Assembly (NCBI GenBank): GCA_910576935.1
Contig: CAJTKG010000009.1
Coordinates: 27,405 to 91,404, forward strand
Reading direction: 5' to 3'
DNA length: 64,000 nt
DNA from: an uncultured Muribaculaceae bacterium
GTDB lineage: Bacteria; Bacteroidota; Bacteroidia; Bacteroidales; Muribaculaceae
Under the pieces are notes generated by a model that ran no database searches, was not told the origin of the DNA, and saw nothing but the letters and a program-made list of their open reading frames with translations. Shown here one piece after another: positions 26,622 to 34,911 of this stretch. Numbering within the stretch: position 1 is the first letter of the stretch; each line of letters starts with the position of its first letter. The translations under genes were made by a program, and so were the position numbers.

Positions 26622-27359
26622 TTATGCTGCGGTTTTGACGATAAATCTGACGCGGGTATAAAGATTGCCGTGACGGACATTTATTACAACTTCGGCCGCA
26701 CCGTTAGGAAGCCATGCTGCGTTTGCAAAGCTGATAGTATTTTCTTTGACGGTTATTTCGAGATGGCTGCTCAGATCGCTGTTGCCCATGTTGTAGATTG
26801 TATACTCGTCGTCGAAGACAAAACCCTTGCGGAATGAGAACTCGGCCCGTTCGATGTTGTCAAAGCTGTCATGAAGTTGTATGCCGATATTGCTGTCCCA
26901 ATCAACAAGACCACTGTTTTTGGGTCGGTATTCGGCAAACGACACATTGGCGCCGATTATACTCCCATCGCTGCCTCTCAGCCACGACTTGACATATACA
27001 TTATAGTAACCGCTTTTGACTGCAAGCGCTCTTTCGCCGCCGATGATACTGAGATCATCATTGGGCAACATCTGATAGAAGTGCCCCGGTGTGACTGCCA
27101 CTTCGCCGGCGATCTGGGCCGTCTCCGGCTCTTTTTTGAAACCGCCTTTTTTACCCAAGTCGACGATTGACCACCGTTTGCCGACGAAATTGTCAGAGCT
27201 GTTGATATATACATCGGTAAAACCGAGACGCGTTTGGCCGTTGTCTTCATTAGGCATATTGAGAGTTATGGCAGTCGAAGGTATCGATGGCTCGTCATCG
27301 CCGCATGACACTGTCATCAGGCAGAATATAGCCATAAGAGGAAAAATAAGTCGCTTCAT
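26622..27359 (-). CDS. Lipoprotein resembling DUF5036
   Basis: The 245-residue protein has a lipoprotein signal (MKRLIFPLMAIFCLMTVSC, Cys19) followed by GDDEPS, a typical Bacteroidetes surface-export-like acidic stretch. The body reads as beta-rich, with the segment NGQTRLGFTDVYINSSDNF near 40-60, SIVDLGKKGG and a C-terminal EVVINVRHGNLYTRVRF. This pattern recalls the DUF5036 family of Bacteroidales lipoproteins, from memory only. Function is unknown. It stands between the porin and the kinase island, separated from the latter by a terminator. Confidence 0.65.
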   Translation of the reverse strand: MKRLIFPLMAIFCLMTVSCGDDEPSIPSTAITLNMPNEDNGQTRLGFTDVYINSSDNFVGKRWSIVDLGKKGGFKKEPETAQIAGEVAVTPGHFYQMLPNDDLSIIGGERALAVKSGYYNVYVKSWLRGSDGSIIGANVSFAEYRPKNSGLVDWDSNIGIQLHDSFDNIERAEFSFRKGFVFDDEYTIYNMGNSDLSSHLEITVKENTISFANAAWLPNGAAEVVINVRHGNLYTRVRFIVKTAA

Positions 27360-27465
27360 GATCTGTAGTATCCGTTTTTTGATAAGATTGAGATATGTAT
27401 ATATAATAGATGAATTTTGGTTGTAAAGTTATGAAATATATCCTTCCACAAAAGTTAAATCAACT

Positions 27466-27502
27466 AAAAAAGCCTCCGCTATATCGTTTAGTGGAGGCTT
27501 TG
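27466..27502 (-). terminator. Terminator at the end of the phospho-signalling operon
   Basis: On the minus strand the stem AAAGCCTCCACT with AGCGGAGGCTTT (9-nt loop, one mismatch) is followed by TTTTAG. It lies about 25 bp past the last kinase stop. Confidence 0.88.
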
Positions 27503-27524
27503 GATAGTAATGTATACTTTTAGA

Positions 27525-28991
27525 CTATGGCAGCACTTTGAATGTATTGCTGCCTATACGTTTACCTCCATACCATATTTCGATGCGGTAATCTCCCGGC
27601 GACCAATGGCCCGCTTTGTCGCCGCCCCAGCCGACAAATGTCAGTGTTGTCGGTTTGTTGGCTTCGACGCTGAAGTTATCGCTATAGCTATAACCGCCTC
27701 TCGATTCGCTGCCTGTCGAAAGCCCTGAAGGAGTGTAGAACTTTACGTAGAATGTGCCGTTGTTGATCTTTTGCTTTGAGAAAACGGTGACCCGTGGGAT
27801 CAGATAAGTGGTCTTGCGGCTGATGATTGGAGTGCCTGCGGGGTCGCCGGTATTAGTCAGATCATTGACAAAAGCTTTGATGGTCTGATTGCCCAATATG
27901 GCATTGAAAGTCTGTTCAGAAGCTTCGACCGATGCCTTTAAATTGGTGTTTTGATTGGTTAAACGTGAGATCTCCTCTGACTGTTTTCTTATTTGGTCTG
28001 ACTGTCGGTCGTTTTCCGAATTTAAGTTTATCAGTGCTACGACGAGGACGGCTATGATGACTCCGGCTATGACTAATAAAACTGTTGAACCTCTCTTCGA
28101 TTTGCCTGTCTCTTTGACAACGACGCCATTGCCGCCGTTACCTTCGCTTACGGTTTGATTGCCGCTGTTGTCATTGTCCGCGTCGGTGGTTTTGTTGATG
28201 ACTTTTTGTGCCATCTCGTGGATTTGAGCGGCTGTCGGACGATCCCATGTCTCTTTTGTGAGACATTTGTGCATAAGCTCGGTCAATTCGTGGCTGAATC
28301 CGGCCGGTAGCATCGGCAGTTCGGCGCCGTGGAGTTCCATAACGCCGCCTTGGCCGCAGAATGGCATATCGCCCGTCGCGAGCTCATATATCGATGCGCC
28401 GAGTGCCCAGATGTCGGTAGCTTTTACCGGGGTAGGGTTGGCAGTGAACATCTCGGGTGCCATATAGCCTATAGTACCCGACGAGTTGTCGGCATTGCTT
28501 CGGGCCGAGGCTTTGCGCAGCGTCGAACGCATTTTCTTGCTCAGGCCGAAGTCTGAGATGAGGTAGTTGCCGGCAGTATCCTGAAGTATATTGTCGGGTT
28601 TGATGTCGCGGTGCACGACGTCATGCTGGTGGAGATAGGCCACGCCGGCGCTGACGTCAGAGATGAGTTGCCATAGTTCGGCCTCGCTAAGTTCACCGGT
28701 TTTGTTGCCGAGTGTGACAGGACAATATGGCATCACAAGGAACGGATGACTGCCGAAGCTGTCGAAATAGTCGGGACGAAGCAGATTGGTATGGTTGAAA
28801 CTGTAGACGTTGGTAAATTCGTTTTTGAATTCATCTATGCCGCGCGTATCGAGGGCGATGTAGATCTTGACCGCAATCTTAAGTCCGGTCATTGTGTCTT
28901 CGGCAAGCCATACCTCGCCGAAACTGCCACGGCCGAGACGTTCAATCAGCCGGTAGCGGTCATTTATCAGTGTATCGGGTGCTAAATCCAT
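27525..28991 (-). CDS. Transmembrane Ser/Thr kinase (kinase 1) with extracytoplasmic Ig-like domain
   Basis: The 488-residue protein has an intact eukaryotic-like kinase domain (about 10-265). The P-loop GRGSFG is at 20-25, Lys42 (AVK), catalytic HRD at 127-129 with Lys131 and Asn134, DFG 147-149 and APE 178-180. A Gly/Asn-rich linker leads to one membrane helix (about 302-323), a short coiled coil (325-355), and an all-beta domain (about 390-488) outside the cytoplasm. That end domain resembles the middle domain of the BACON protein encoded just upstream. PASTA repeats are absent. It is the last gene of the eight-gene operon, 21 bp after the BACON gene. Confidence 0.88.
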   Translation of the reverse strand: MDLAPDTLINDRYRLIERLGRGSFGEVWLAEDTMTGLKIAVKIYIALDTRGIDEFKNEFTNVYSFNHTNLLRPDYFDSFGSHPFLVMPYCPVTLGNKTGELSEAELWQLISDVSAGVAYLHQHDVVHRDIKPDNILQDTAGNYLISDFGLSKKMRSTLRKASARSNADNSSGTIGYMAPEMFTANPTPVKATDIWALGASIYELATGDMPFCGQGGVMELHGAELPMLPAGFSHELTELMHKCLTKETWDRPTAAQIHEMAQKVINKTTDADNDNSGNQTVSEGNGGNGVVVKETGKSKRGSTVLLVIAGVIIAVLVVALINLNSENDRQSDQIRKQSEEISRLTNQNTNLKASVEASEQTFNAILGNQTIKAFVNDLTNTGDPAGTPIISRKTTYLIPRVTVFSKQKINNGTFYVKFYTPSGLSTGSESRGGYSYSDNFSVEANKPTTLTFVGWGGDKAGHWSPGDYRIEIWYGGKRIGSNTFKVLP

Positions 28992-29012
28992 TATTGAATG
29001 CTAAGAGAATGG

Positions 29013-30581
29013 TTATTTGGTATAAGTGATATATTGCCAACCTGAATCTGTGAGTTGTTCTCCAATAGTGTTATCTCTGACTGCTACGAAGAATTTCAGA
29101 CTGTGTTTGCCGCTTGATGAAATGTCAAACTGATCATAGGGCATGAAAATTACCCAGTCTTCGTAGACTGCCTCATCATATCCCGGTTTGATAGAAGTAC
29201 TTGAACATACATTTCCGTCGGTCGTGTAATAGCTCCTGTCGCGGTCTTTAAGCGGCGAATCAGATGAGTCGTCCCAATAAAAATAGGCTATTACCTTTCC
29301 ATCATGTCCTTTCATGTTACTGGTTTTAAACTTAACATGAATTTTCATACCTTTCTGACCATTCTGGTAAACATTGTGATCCATCCATACCTTTTCGATA
29401 TTGGCTGTGATATTCGAGCGAGCACCCTCCTGTTTGATGTCGATGCGCACCTCGCGGTCGCCGGCTTTGATTTTCATATAGTCGCTGCGGCTGTCGCGCG
29501 ATGAATTGGCATTGCAGGTGAGCGTGAACGACGTCGAACCTTTATTGACCGAGCAGAACGACGGTATGCCCCAGGTCGACCAATCGCTTCCCGCACCGCT
29601 GACGCTGAGGGTGCGTGTACCGCCATCGGCATCGAAGTTGAGAGTCAGTGAGCTTTGTCCGTCAACAAGGAGTGCGCCGGGCGAGCCTGGATTGATAGTG
29701 ATGTATGACGTATTTACACAATTGCCGTCGATCCATACCTCATATCTTACCGTACCGACGGAGTAGGGCGGAGTGGTGTCATTGCCATATGCCGATAAAT
29801 AGGCATAGTTGCCGGTGCCGGGATTGAAAGTGATCTCGTCAGACATAGTGTATCCCGACGGGCTGCCGCTATATGTCATCAGTGTACCGTCTGAATTGAA
29901 AATCTTGGTATAAACGGTCTTTGTCACAGACGATGACGGTCCGTTGTAGCTGACACGGGTTGCCAGACGTCGTGTCTCGTCGTAGTAAAACGGGTCGCCA
30001 TAGCTGTTGAGCACTTTGCCGTTGGCCTGATTGGCAAACTCGACGCGGTTGATTTTTAGCTTTGTATTGTTGTTTGTTGCTTGCCTACCGCGTTGGCTGA
30101 CGCTCACAGACCGGCTGAGACCTTCGGCGCTGATGGTGAATGTATAAGAGCGGCTTGATGTCGATGAGTTGCTTGAGCAATAAAGGCTGACACTCGACGA
30201 ACTTTTTGAGTTGACGCTCATCCATGACGGCAGTCCGCTGACGCTGAATGAACCTTGGTTTGTCGATACCGTAATCGTATAGTTGCCGCCGTCGGCAGAG
30301 TATGATATCGAATTGGTGCTCAGACTGAGGTTTGGCGACAGTTCGGCAATCCTGCGGTCGCACTTCCTGATGCCTTCGTTGATGGCGGCGTCGTGTTCGG
30401 CTGCGACATAACCGACGTCTGTCTTGGCGGCAAGAAATCTTTTTTTGACGTTTTGGTATTGCTCGATTGTCGTTGCCTGATTGAACAGACGCTGTGCGTC
30501 GTTGAGCTTTTTGTTGACGCCGGCAAAAGCTGTTGTTGCAGCTATGAGCAGACAGAGTAGGAGGTTGGTTGATCGTCGCAT
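29013..30581 (-). CDS. Secreted protein with two BACON domains
   Basis: The 522-residue protein has a signal peptide (about 1-20, TTAFA). After a short helical region come BACON 1 (about 84-165: LSLSTNSISYSADGG, LPSWMSV, SVSQRG), an Ig-like domain (about 173-297), BACON 2 (about 303-387: SLTLNFDADGGTRTLSV, IPSFCSV, DIKQEG) and another beta domain (391-522: VWMDHNVYQNGQKGMKIHVKF). BACON domains are Bacteroidetes beta-sandwiches thought to bind glycans or mucin. Here the context is a kinase operon rather than a glycan-use locus, so it may be a periplasmic sensor or ligand for the kinases. No enzyme domain is seen. Confidence 0.85.
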   Translation of the reverse strand: MRRSTNLLLCLLIAATTAFAGVNKKLNDAQRLFNQATTIEQYQNVKKRFLAAKTDVGYVAAEHDAAINEGIRKCDRRIAELSPNLSLSTNSISYSADGGNYTITVSTNQGSFSVSGLPSWMSVNSKSSSSVSLYCSSNSSTSSRSYTFTISAEGLSRSVSVSQRGRQATNNNTKLKINRVEFANQANGKVLNSYGDPFYYDETRRLATRVSYNGPSSSVTKTVYTKIFNSDGTLMTYSGSPSGYTMSDEITFNPGTGNYAYLSAYGNDTTPPYSVGTVRYEVWIDGNCVNTSYITINPGSPGALLVDGQSSLTLNFDADGGTRTLSVSGAGSDWSTWGIPSFCSVNKGSTSFTLTCNANSSRDSRSDYMKIKAGDREVRIDIKQEGARSNITANIEKVWMDHNVYQNGQKGMKIHVKFKTSNMKGHDGKVIAYFYWDDSSDSPLKDRDRSYYTTDGNVCSSTSIKPGYDEAVYEDWVIFMPYDQFDISSSGKHSLKFFVAVRDNTIGEQLTDSGWQYITYTK

Positions 30582-30596
30582 CGTTGGAGTGTCGTT

Positions 30597-32327
30597 TTAT
30601 TGCATTGTATCAAAAAGTATTATACCGTTCTGGCTGAGTCTGACGCCCGTAGCTTTACGGCCGGTGTTGTTGAGCGCGACGGCTACACTGTGGCCTTTGC
30701 CGCTCTCGAGTGTGAAGGTCGTCAATCCGGTTTCCCACGTCTCGTTGCCGTCAGAAAGTTCATATTGGATTGTTACACCTGCGTCGTTTTTATCATTGAG
30801 GCCCTCATAGTCGATGACGAGTGTGCCGTTGTTGACATAAGCCCGTTGGGTAATCATTGGGGCGGCGCTACAGTTTGCAGTGCGACCTACGGCGTCAAGT
30901 GCGTTTTTGACAGCGCCGTCAGGTTTGAGCATCGCGGCGATATGGAATTCGGCTATGGCGCCTTCCGGATCCTCGGCAATAGAGAGTGTGCCGTTGGCCG
31001 ATTCAAACCATTTTGTATATGCTTCGTCTATTTTGCCGTTGAGGTCACTCTTCATTCCGGCGAGGCTGAACTCGGGAATCTCGGCGAGGAACGGATTGAT
31101 AGCAGCCATGGCCGAGAGCGAATCGAGTTGTTCGCGGGCTGTAATGAGAGCCATGTAGTTGACGGCATTGCCGACTTTGAGATTGTTTGTCGCTCGTGAC
31201 ATCATGGCGCCATAGCGGGCCTTGACGGCATCGCGGTTGCCCGTGTCTTTACCTCCGGTCAGAAGGATTGCGGCGACGATGATACCGGCGACGACAATGC
31301 CGCAGATGATGCCTGTGACAAGGCCTTTGTGTGACTTTTTGCCGCCCGATGATTTACCGGTTTCGCCTTTGAGCCATTTGTTCCAATCGGGGGTATTGCC
31401 GTCAAGCACGAGTTTTGAATAGTCTTCGAGTTTTTCGGCTGTCGGACGATTCCACGTATCTTTGGCGAGACAGGCACGCATCACTTCGTTGAGATTCTTC
31501 GACCATTTGCTTGTGTCAAGGTCGGGGATTTCGGCGCCTGCGTTGAGCATGCCGCCCCCCTGGCCGCAGAAAGGAAGTTCACCCGTGGCCATTTCATAGA
31601 TAGAGACCCCGAGCGACCAGATGTCGCTGGCTTTTACGGCAATCGGGTCTTTGAGAAAACGCTCGGGGCCCATATAAGCTATGGCACCCGACTCTGCTGC
31701 GCGTTTCGACTGTTTGCGCAGAGTCGATCGCATCTTGCGGCTGATGCCGAAGTCGGTGATCAGATATGTGCCCTGGTCATCGATTAGAATGTTCTCGGGC
31801 TTGATGTCCTGATGCACGATAGGCGTCTCGAGACCGTGGAGAAATTTCAGACCCGCGGCCACGTCGTGGATAAAGCGCCAGATGTCTTTTTCGTTTGCGA
31901 TATTGCCCGTCAGATCGTTGGCCGAACCCCGTGAGCAGTATTTCATGATCAGGTAGGGGCGATGATTCCAGACGCTGTAGTGCTGTGCTGTAAGCAGATT
32001 CTGATGGTTGAGCCCGAAAGCTACTTTATATTCCGATTTGAATTCATCCTGACCTTTCTGGTCGAGAGAAATATATAGTTTGATGGCAACGTCGATCTCG
32101 AGTTCGTTGTCATAGGCGAGCCAGACTTCGCCGAAACTGCCGCGGCCCTTGTATTCTTTGAGTATATATCGGTCGTCGATGACGCTGCCGGCGGTCAGTT
32201 CGCCGTCGAGGGTGGTGAAGCCGAAGCCTCCGCCACCGCTGCGGTTACCGTCGAAGCCTATTGTCCCGTTGCCACGTTCAGGTCGGGCGCTGCGTTGTGT
32301 CTCTCTTGCAAAATCTTGTTTATCCAT
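30597..32327 (-). CDS. Transmembrane Ser/Thr kinase (kinase 2)
   Basis: The 576-residue protein starts with a Gly-rich extension (1-45) before a kinase domain (about 52-305). The P-loop GRGSFG is at 61-66, Lys83 (AIK), DFG 192-194 and GPE 220-222. The catalytic loop is HQD (172-174), so the Arg of HRD is replaced by Gln. One membrane helix spans about 335-357. The outer part (360-576) is helical with a beta-rich end and contains a TPR-like stretch (AIAEFHIAAMLKP). It shares ELPFCGQGG-type sequence with kinase 1, so the two are paralogues. Gaps to neighbours are 32 and 15 bp. Confidence 0.87.
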   Translation of the reverse strand: MDKQDFARETQRSARPERGNGTIGFDGNRSGGGGFGFTTLDGELTAGSVIDDRYILKEYKGRGSFGEVWLAYDNELEIDVAIKLYISLDQKGQDEFKSEYKVAFGLNHQNLLTAQHYSVWNHRPYLIMKYCSRGSANDLTGNIANEKDIWRFIHDVAAGLKFLHGLETPIVHQDIKPENILIDDQGTYLITDFGISRKMRSTLRKQSKRAAESGAIAYMGPERFLKDPIAVKASDIWSLGVSIYEMATGELPFCGQGGGMLNAGAEIPDLDTSKWSKNLNEVMRACLAKDTWNRPTAEKLEDYSKLVLDGNTPDWNKWLKGETGKSSGGKKSHKGLVTGIICGIVVAGIIVAAILLTGGKDTGNRDAVKARYGAMMSRATNNLKVGNAVNYMALITAREQLDSLSAMAAINPFLAEIPEFSLAGMKSDLNGKIDEAYTKWFESANGTLSIAEDPEGAIAEFHIAAMLKPDGAVKNALDAVGRTANCSAAPMITQRAYVNNGTLVIDYEGLNDKNDAGVTIQYELSDGNETWETGLTTFTLESGKGHSVAVALNNTGRKATGVRLSQNGIILFDTMQ

Positions 32328-32359
32328 TACTGTTGTGTGTGATTGTCAGACGTAGTTTA

Positions 32360-34027
32360 TCAGATCGGTTCTCCTTCCTTGATGACTTCGGCGTCGATAG
32401 CTTTCAACATCTGTTGCCAGCGTGTCGGATTATACTGTCCTTCGAGTATCTCTCCATAGAGCTGATTGGCAATAGCATAGCCTCTCTGACTCATTTTGAC
32501 ATTTTTGTATTTGTTGAGATCCTTGAGATAATTCTCGCGATCGACAATCTGCCTGACGATAGCCGTACAGGCTTTTTCGTCGTCTGACTGAGTGATAAAT
32601 CTTATTGCTCTGCTTTTCAAACCTGTAAGCTCGCGTGATTTGACGCTCTCGACTGTACGTGTGAGTTCTTCGCGCCAACCGGCGGGTGTGAGTTCCTGCG
32701 ACTCCTGTTTGCCGCCGTTCTGCGAAGGTGAATCTATGCCGGCGTCGCTTTCTCGTGCGGCTTGTTTGACAGACTCATCCGTGACTTTTGATTTTTCTTT
32801 GTTTTTGTCGGCCTTGCTATCTTTGGAGGCCTCTTTTTTCTCAGCCTCTTTCGGAACTTTTATATCTTCAGTCTTGTTGTCGATAAGCTGACCGTCGACA
32901 AGTTGTTGCGGTTTTATCGTGTCGTTGACAGCGGTGATACTGTCGGTCTTGAGATCGTCGGAAGCCGCGCCCGATTTTTTGCCGAGGGCAAAGAAGATAT
33001 AGCAAAGCACGGCGATCAGCACAACAACGACAGCAGCTCCGATATATATTATTCTTTTCTGTTTGGTTGCACGGTCAACAGGCTTTTTCTCGTCAGGCTC
33101 GCCGGGATTGACGCAGACCGCACGCTTGACCGGCTCGGGAGCTCCGTCAAGAATCTGGCAGAGCAGAACGGTGACATTGTCATACCAGTCGGCGCGTTCG
33201 GCGGCGTTCATCAGCTCTTCGCGGCATTGAGCCATAGACTCTGTGTTGGCGGCGATTATATCTTCGATGTTTTCACCTTCGCAGAGGCGTCCGGTGGCGT
33301 CGTATGTCTTGCGGTCGCGCAGAACACCGCTCAGACCGTCGCTGCAGAGCAATATTATGTCTCCGTTGGCGATATTATATTGCCGGGTCTCTGGCTTTGC
33401 GGCGTTATTGGGGTCGCCGAGACTGCGGGTGACGATGTTGCCCTGAGGATGGTCGAAAGTATCGTTGTATTTTATGATGCCTTGTTTGACGAGTTCCTGA
33501 ACGTAAGAATGGTCTTCAGAGATAAGCTCGATGCCGTTGAGCGGATTGAATCGGTATGCGCGGCTGTCGCCACACCAGCTTACCGTCATCTCGCTTCCCA
33601 CGATCCATGCCAGTATGATAGTCGAGCCCATGCCGTTGTGAGAGCGGTTGTCGGCTGCATCGGTCTTGATGCGACGGTCGGCTTCTTTGATCAGCGATTC
33701 GAGATATTTTTTGCGGCTCTCGCGCGAGTTGGCGATTTTTGAGTCGATTTTGCCGGGAGCAAAGAAGTCGCGCACAGTCTCTATGGCAAGCTCAGAGGCA
33801 ACTTCGCCGGCATTCATGCCACCCATGCCGTCGGCGACAACGAGCAAACAGCCGTATTCACCCATATTTATTACCTCGTCGGCCTGGCAGCGGCCCGGTA
33901 CGTCATCAGCCAGATCGTCGTCGACATAAAAGTTGTCTTCGTTGCCGTTCAGAGGAGCCTCCGGGTTATATTTTCCTGCCGGCAACGAGTAGGCGGCGAG
34001 GCGGAATGTGATATTCTGTTTAGACAT
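32360..34027 (-). CDS. Transmembrane PP2C-type protein phosphatase
   Basis: The 555-residue protein has a complete PPM/PP2C domain (about 5-295). The metal-binding residues Asp31 (NEDN), Asp66 (ADGMGG), Asp154 (CGDSRAYR), Asp230 (CSDGLSG) and Asp283 (DNVTV) are all present, so it should be active and Mn/Mg-dependent. A membrane helix follows (about 326-348), then a Lys/Glu-rich linker (about 380-430) and a helical C-terminal domain (about 445-555) on the far side of the membrane. It is the presumed eraser for the three kinases. The extracytoplasmic tail is not part of the usual family and suggests regulation from outside. Confidence 0.92.
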   Translation of the reverse strand: MSKQNITFRLAAYSLPAGKYNPEAPLNGNEDNFYVDDDLADDVPGRCQADEVINMGEYGCLLVVADGMGGMNAGEVASELAIETVRDFFAPGKIDSKIANSRESRKKYLESLIKEADRRIKTDAADNRSHNGMGSTIILAWIVGSEMTVSWCGDSRAYRFNPLNGIELISEDHSYVQELVKQGIIKYNDTFDHPQGNIVTRSLGDPNNAAKPETRQYNIANGDIILLCSDGLSGVLRDRKTYDATGRLCEGENIEDIIAANTESMAQCREELMNAAERADWYDNVTVLLCQILDGAPEPVKRAVCVNPGEPDEKKPVDRATKQKRIIYIGAAVVVVLIAVLCYIFFALGKKSGAASDDLKTDSITAVNDTIKPQQLVDGQLIDNKTEDIKVPKEAEKKEASKDSKADKNKEKSKVTDESVKQAARESDAGIDSPSQNGGKQESQELTPAGWREELTRTVESVKSRELTGLKSRAIRFITQSDDEKACTAIVRQIVDRENYLKDLNKYKNVKMSQRGYAIANQLYGEILEGQYNPTRWQQMLKAIDAEVIKEGEPI

Positions 34028-34078
34028 TGTTTTTAGTCTGTGTTATGGTCATTATTGAAATTATCGTAGTTTGCGGTT

Positions 34079-34894
34079 TCATTCGGCCGGAACTGCGCTC
34101 AGAGGTGTTAATTCATCGCCATTGTCGGGAACGTTGTTGCCGGAGTCTTTGGCGCGACGACCGAAAGGTGTGACGACAAGCCAGCTGTCATTCGCGTCCT
34201 GCTCGATGACGCCGACAAACTTGAATGCTATGTTGCCGAGCGATTTTCTGACGGGAACTACATATATGCCGCCCCATATTTTTTTGTCTGTGAACGGTTT
34301 TTCCACTGTGTATGTAGAAGTTGAGTCAACAACTTCGATCTCCCGACGCACGGGCTGATAGCTGACGGCGACGGTTGTCGGTGACGTTGAGAGACTGTCT
34401 TCGCTGACAACCCAGACAGCCCATCCGTTTTTATGTCCGATGACGTCATCTTTGACGAGCGAGGATTGACCTCCGGTTGATTTTACAAACATATAACCGT
34501 CGTTGAGACCAATCCCCGACGACATGTCGGCATCAAGTGTGCTGAACGTGCTGTCGTTGAAATGACGGTAGGCGGTCTTGTAGAGTACCGGTTTGTGGCT
34601 CTGACGATATTTTTCAAAATTGGCGTCTGATTCCCACGGCTTTATGGCAGCCGGCGAGAGACAATAACCACTGTCGGTCAGCACGGCGAGAGAATAGATT
34701 TTGCCGAATTCCTTGTTGCCGAACCGACCGAACCGCTGGCCGCTGACAGTGTCTTCAAGCTGATATGATTGCTCGATGATGATGATGCCGCCGTCGACAG
34801 CGTCTTTGATGAGCTGTTGGTTGGGCGACGAAAAAAATTGCGCGGCAATCGTCAGAGGCAGTGCGGCCGCCAATGTGATGAATGTTTTTTTCAT
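34079..34894 (-). CDS. Secreted protein of unknown function in the kinase operon
   Basis: The 271-residue protein has a signal peptide (MKKTFITLAAALPLTIAAQ). No family is recognised. The body is beta-rich and includes VDGGIIIIEQSYQLED near 35, AVWVVSED near 165 and WGGIYVVPVRKSLGNIAFKFVGVIEQ near 210-235. There are no evident catalytic motifs, membrane helices or Cys pairs. It lies 17 bp downstream of the FHA-protease gene and 51 bp upstream of the phosphatase gene, so it is almost certainly made with them. It may be a periplasmic substrate, inhibitor or cofactor of the protease; this is inference from position only. Confidence 0.7.
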   Translation of the reverse strand: MKKTFITLAAALPLTIAAQFFSSPNQQLIKDAVDGGIIIIEQSYQLEDTVSGQRFGRFGNKEFGKIYSLAVLTDSGYCLSPAAIKPWESDANFEKYRQSHKPVLYKTAYRHFNDSTFSTLDADMSSGIGLNDGYMFVKSTGGQSSLVKDDVIGHKNGWAVWVVSEDSLSTSPTTVAVSYQPVRREIEVVDSTSTYTVEKPFTDKKIWGGIYVVPVRKSLGNIAFKFVGVIEQDANDSWLVVTPFGRRAKDSGNNVPDNGDELTPLSAVPAE

Positions 34895-34911
34895 AAGGTT
34901 TCAATAGATTG

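Noticed and set aside
32903..33742. Long plus-strand reading frame (279 codons) opposite the phosphatase gene
   Set aside because: It lies fully antisense to the PP2C gene, whose motifs are all intact, and has no recognisable family.
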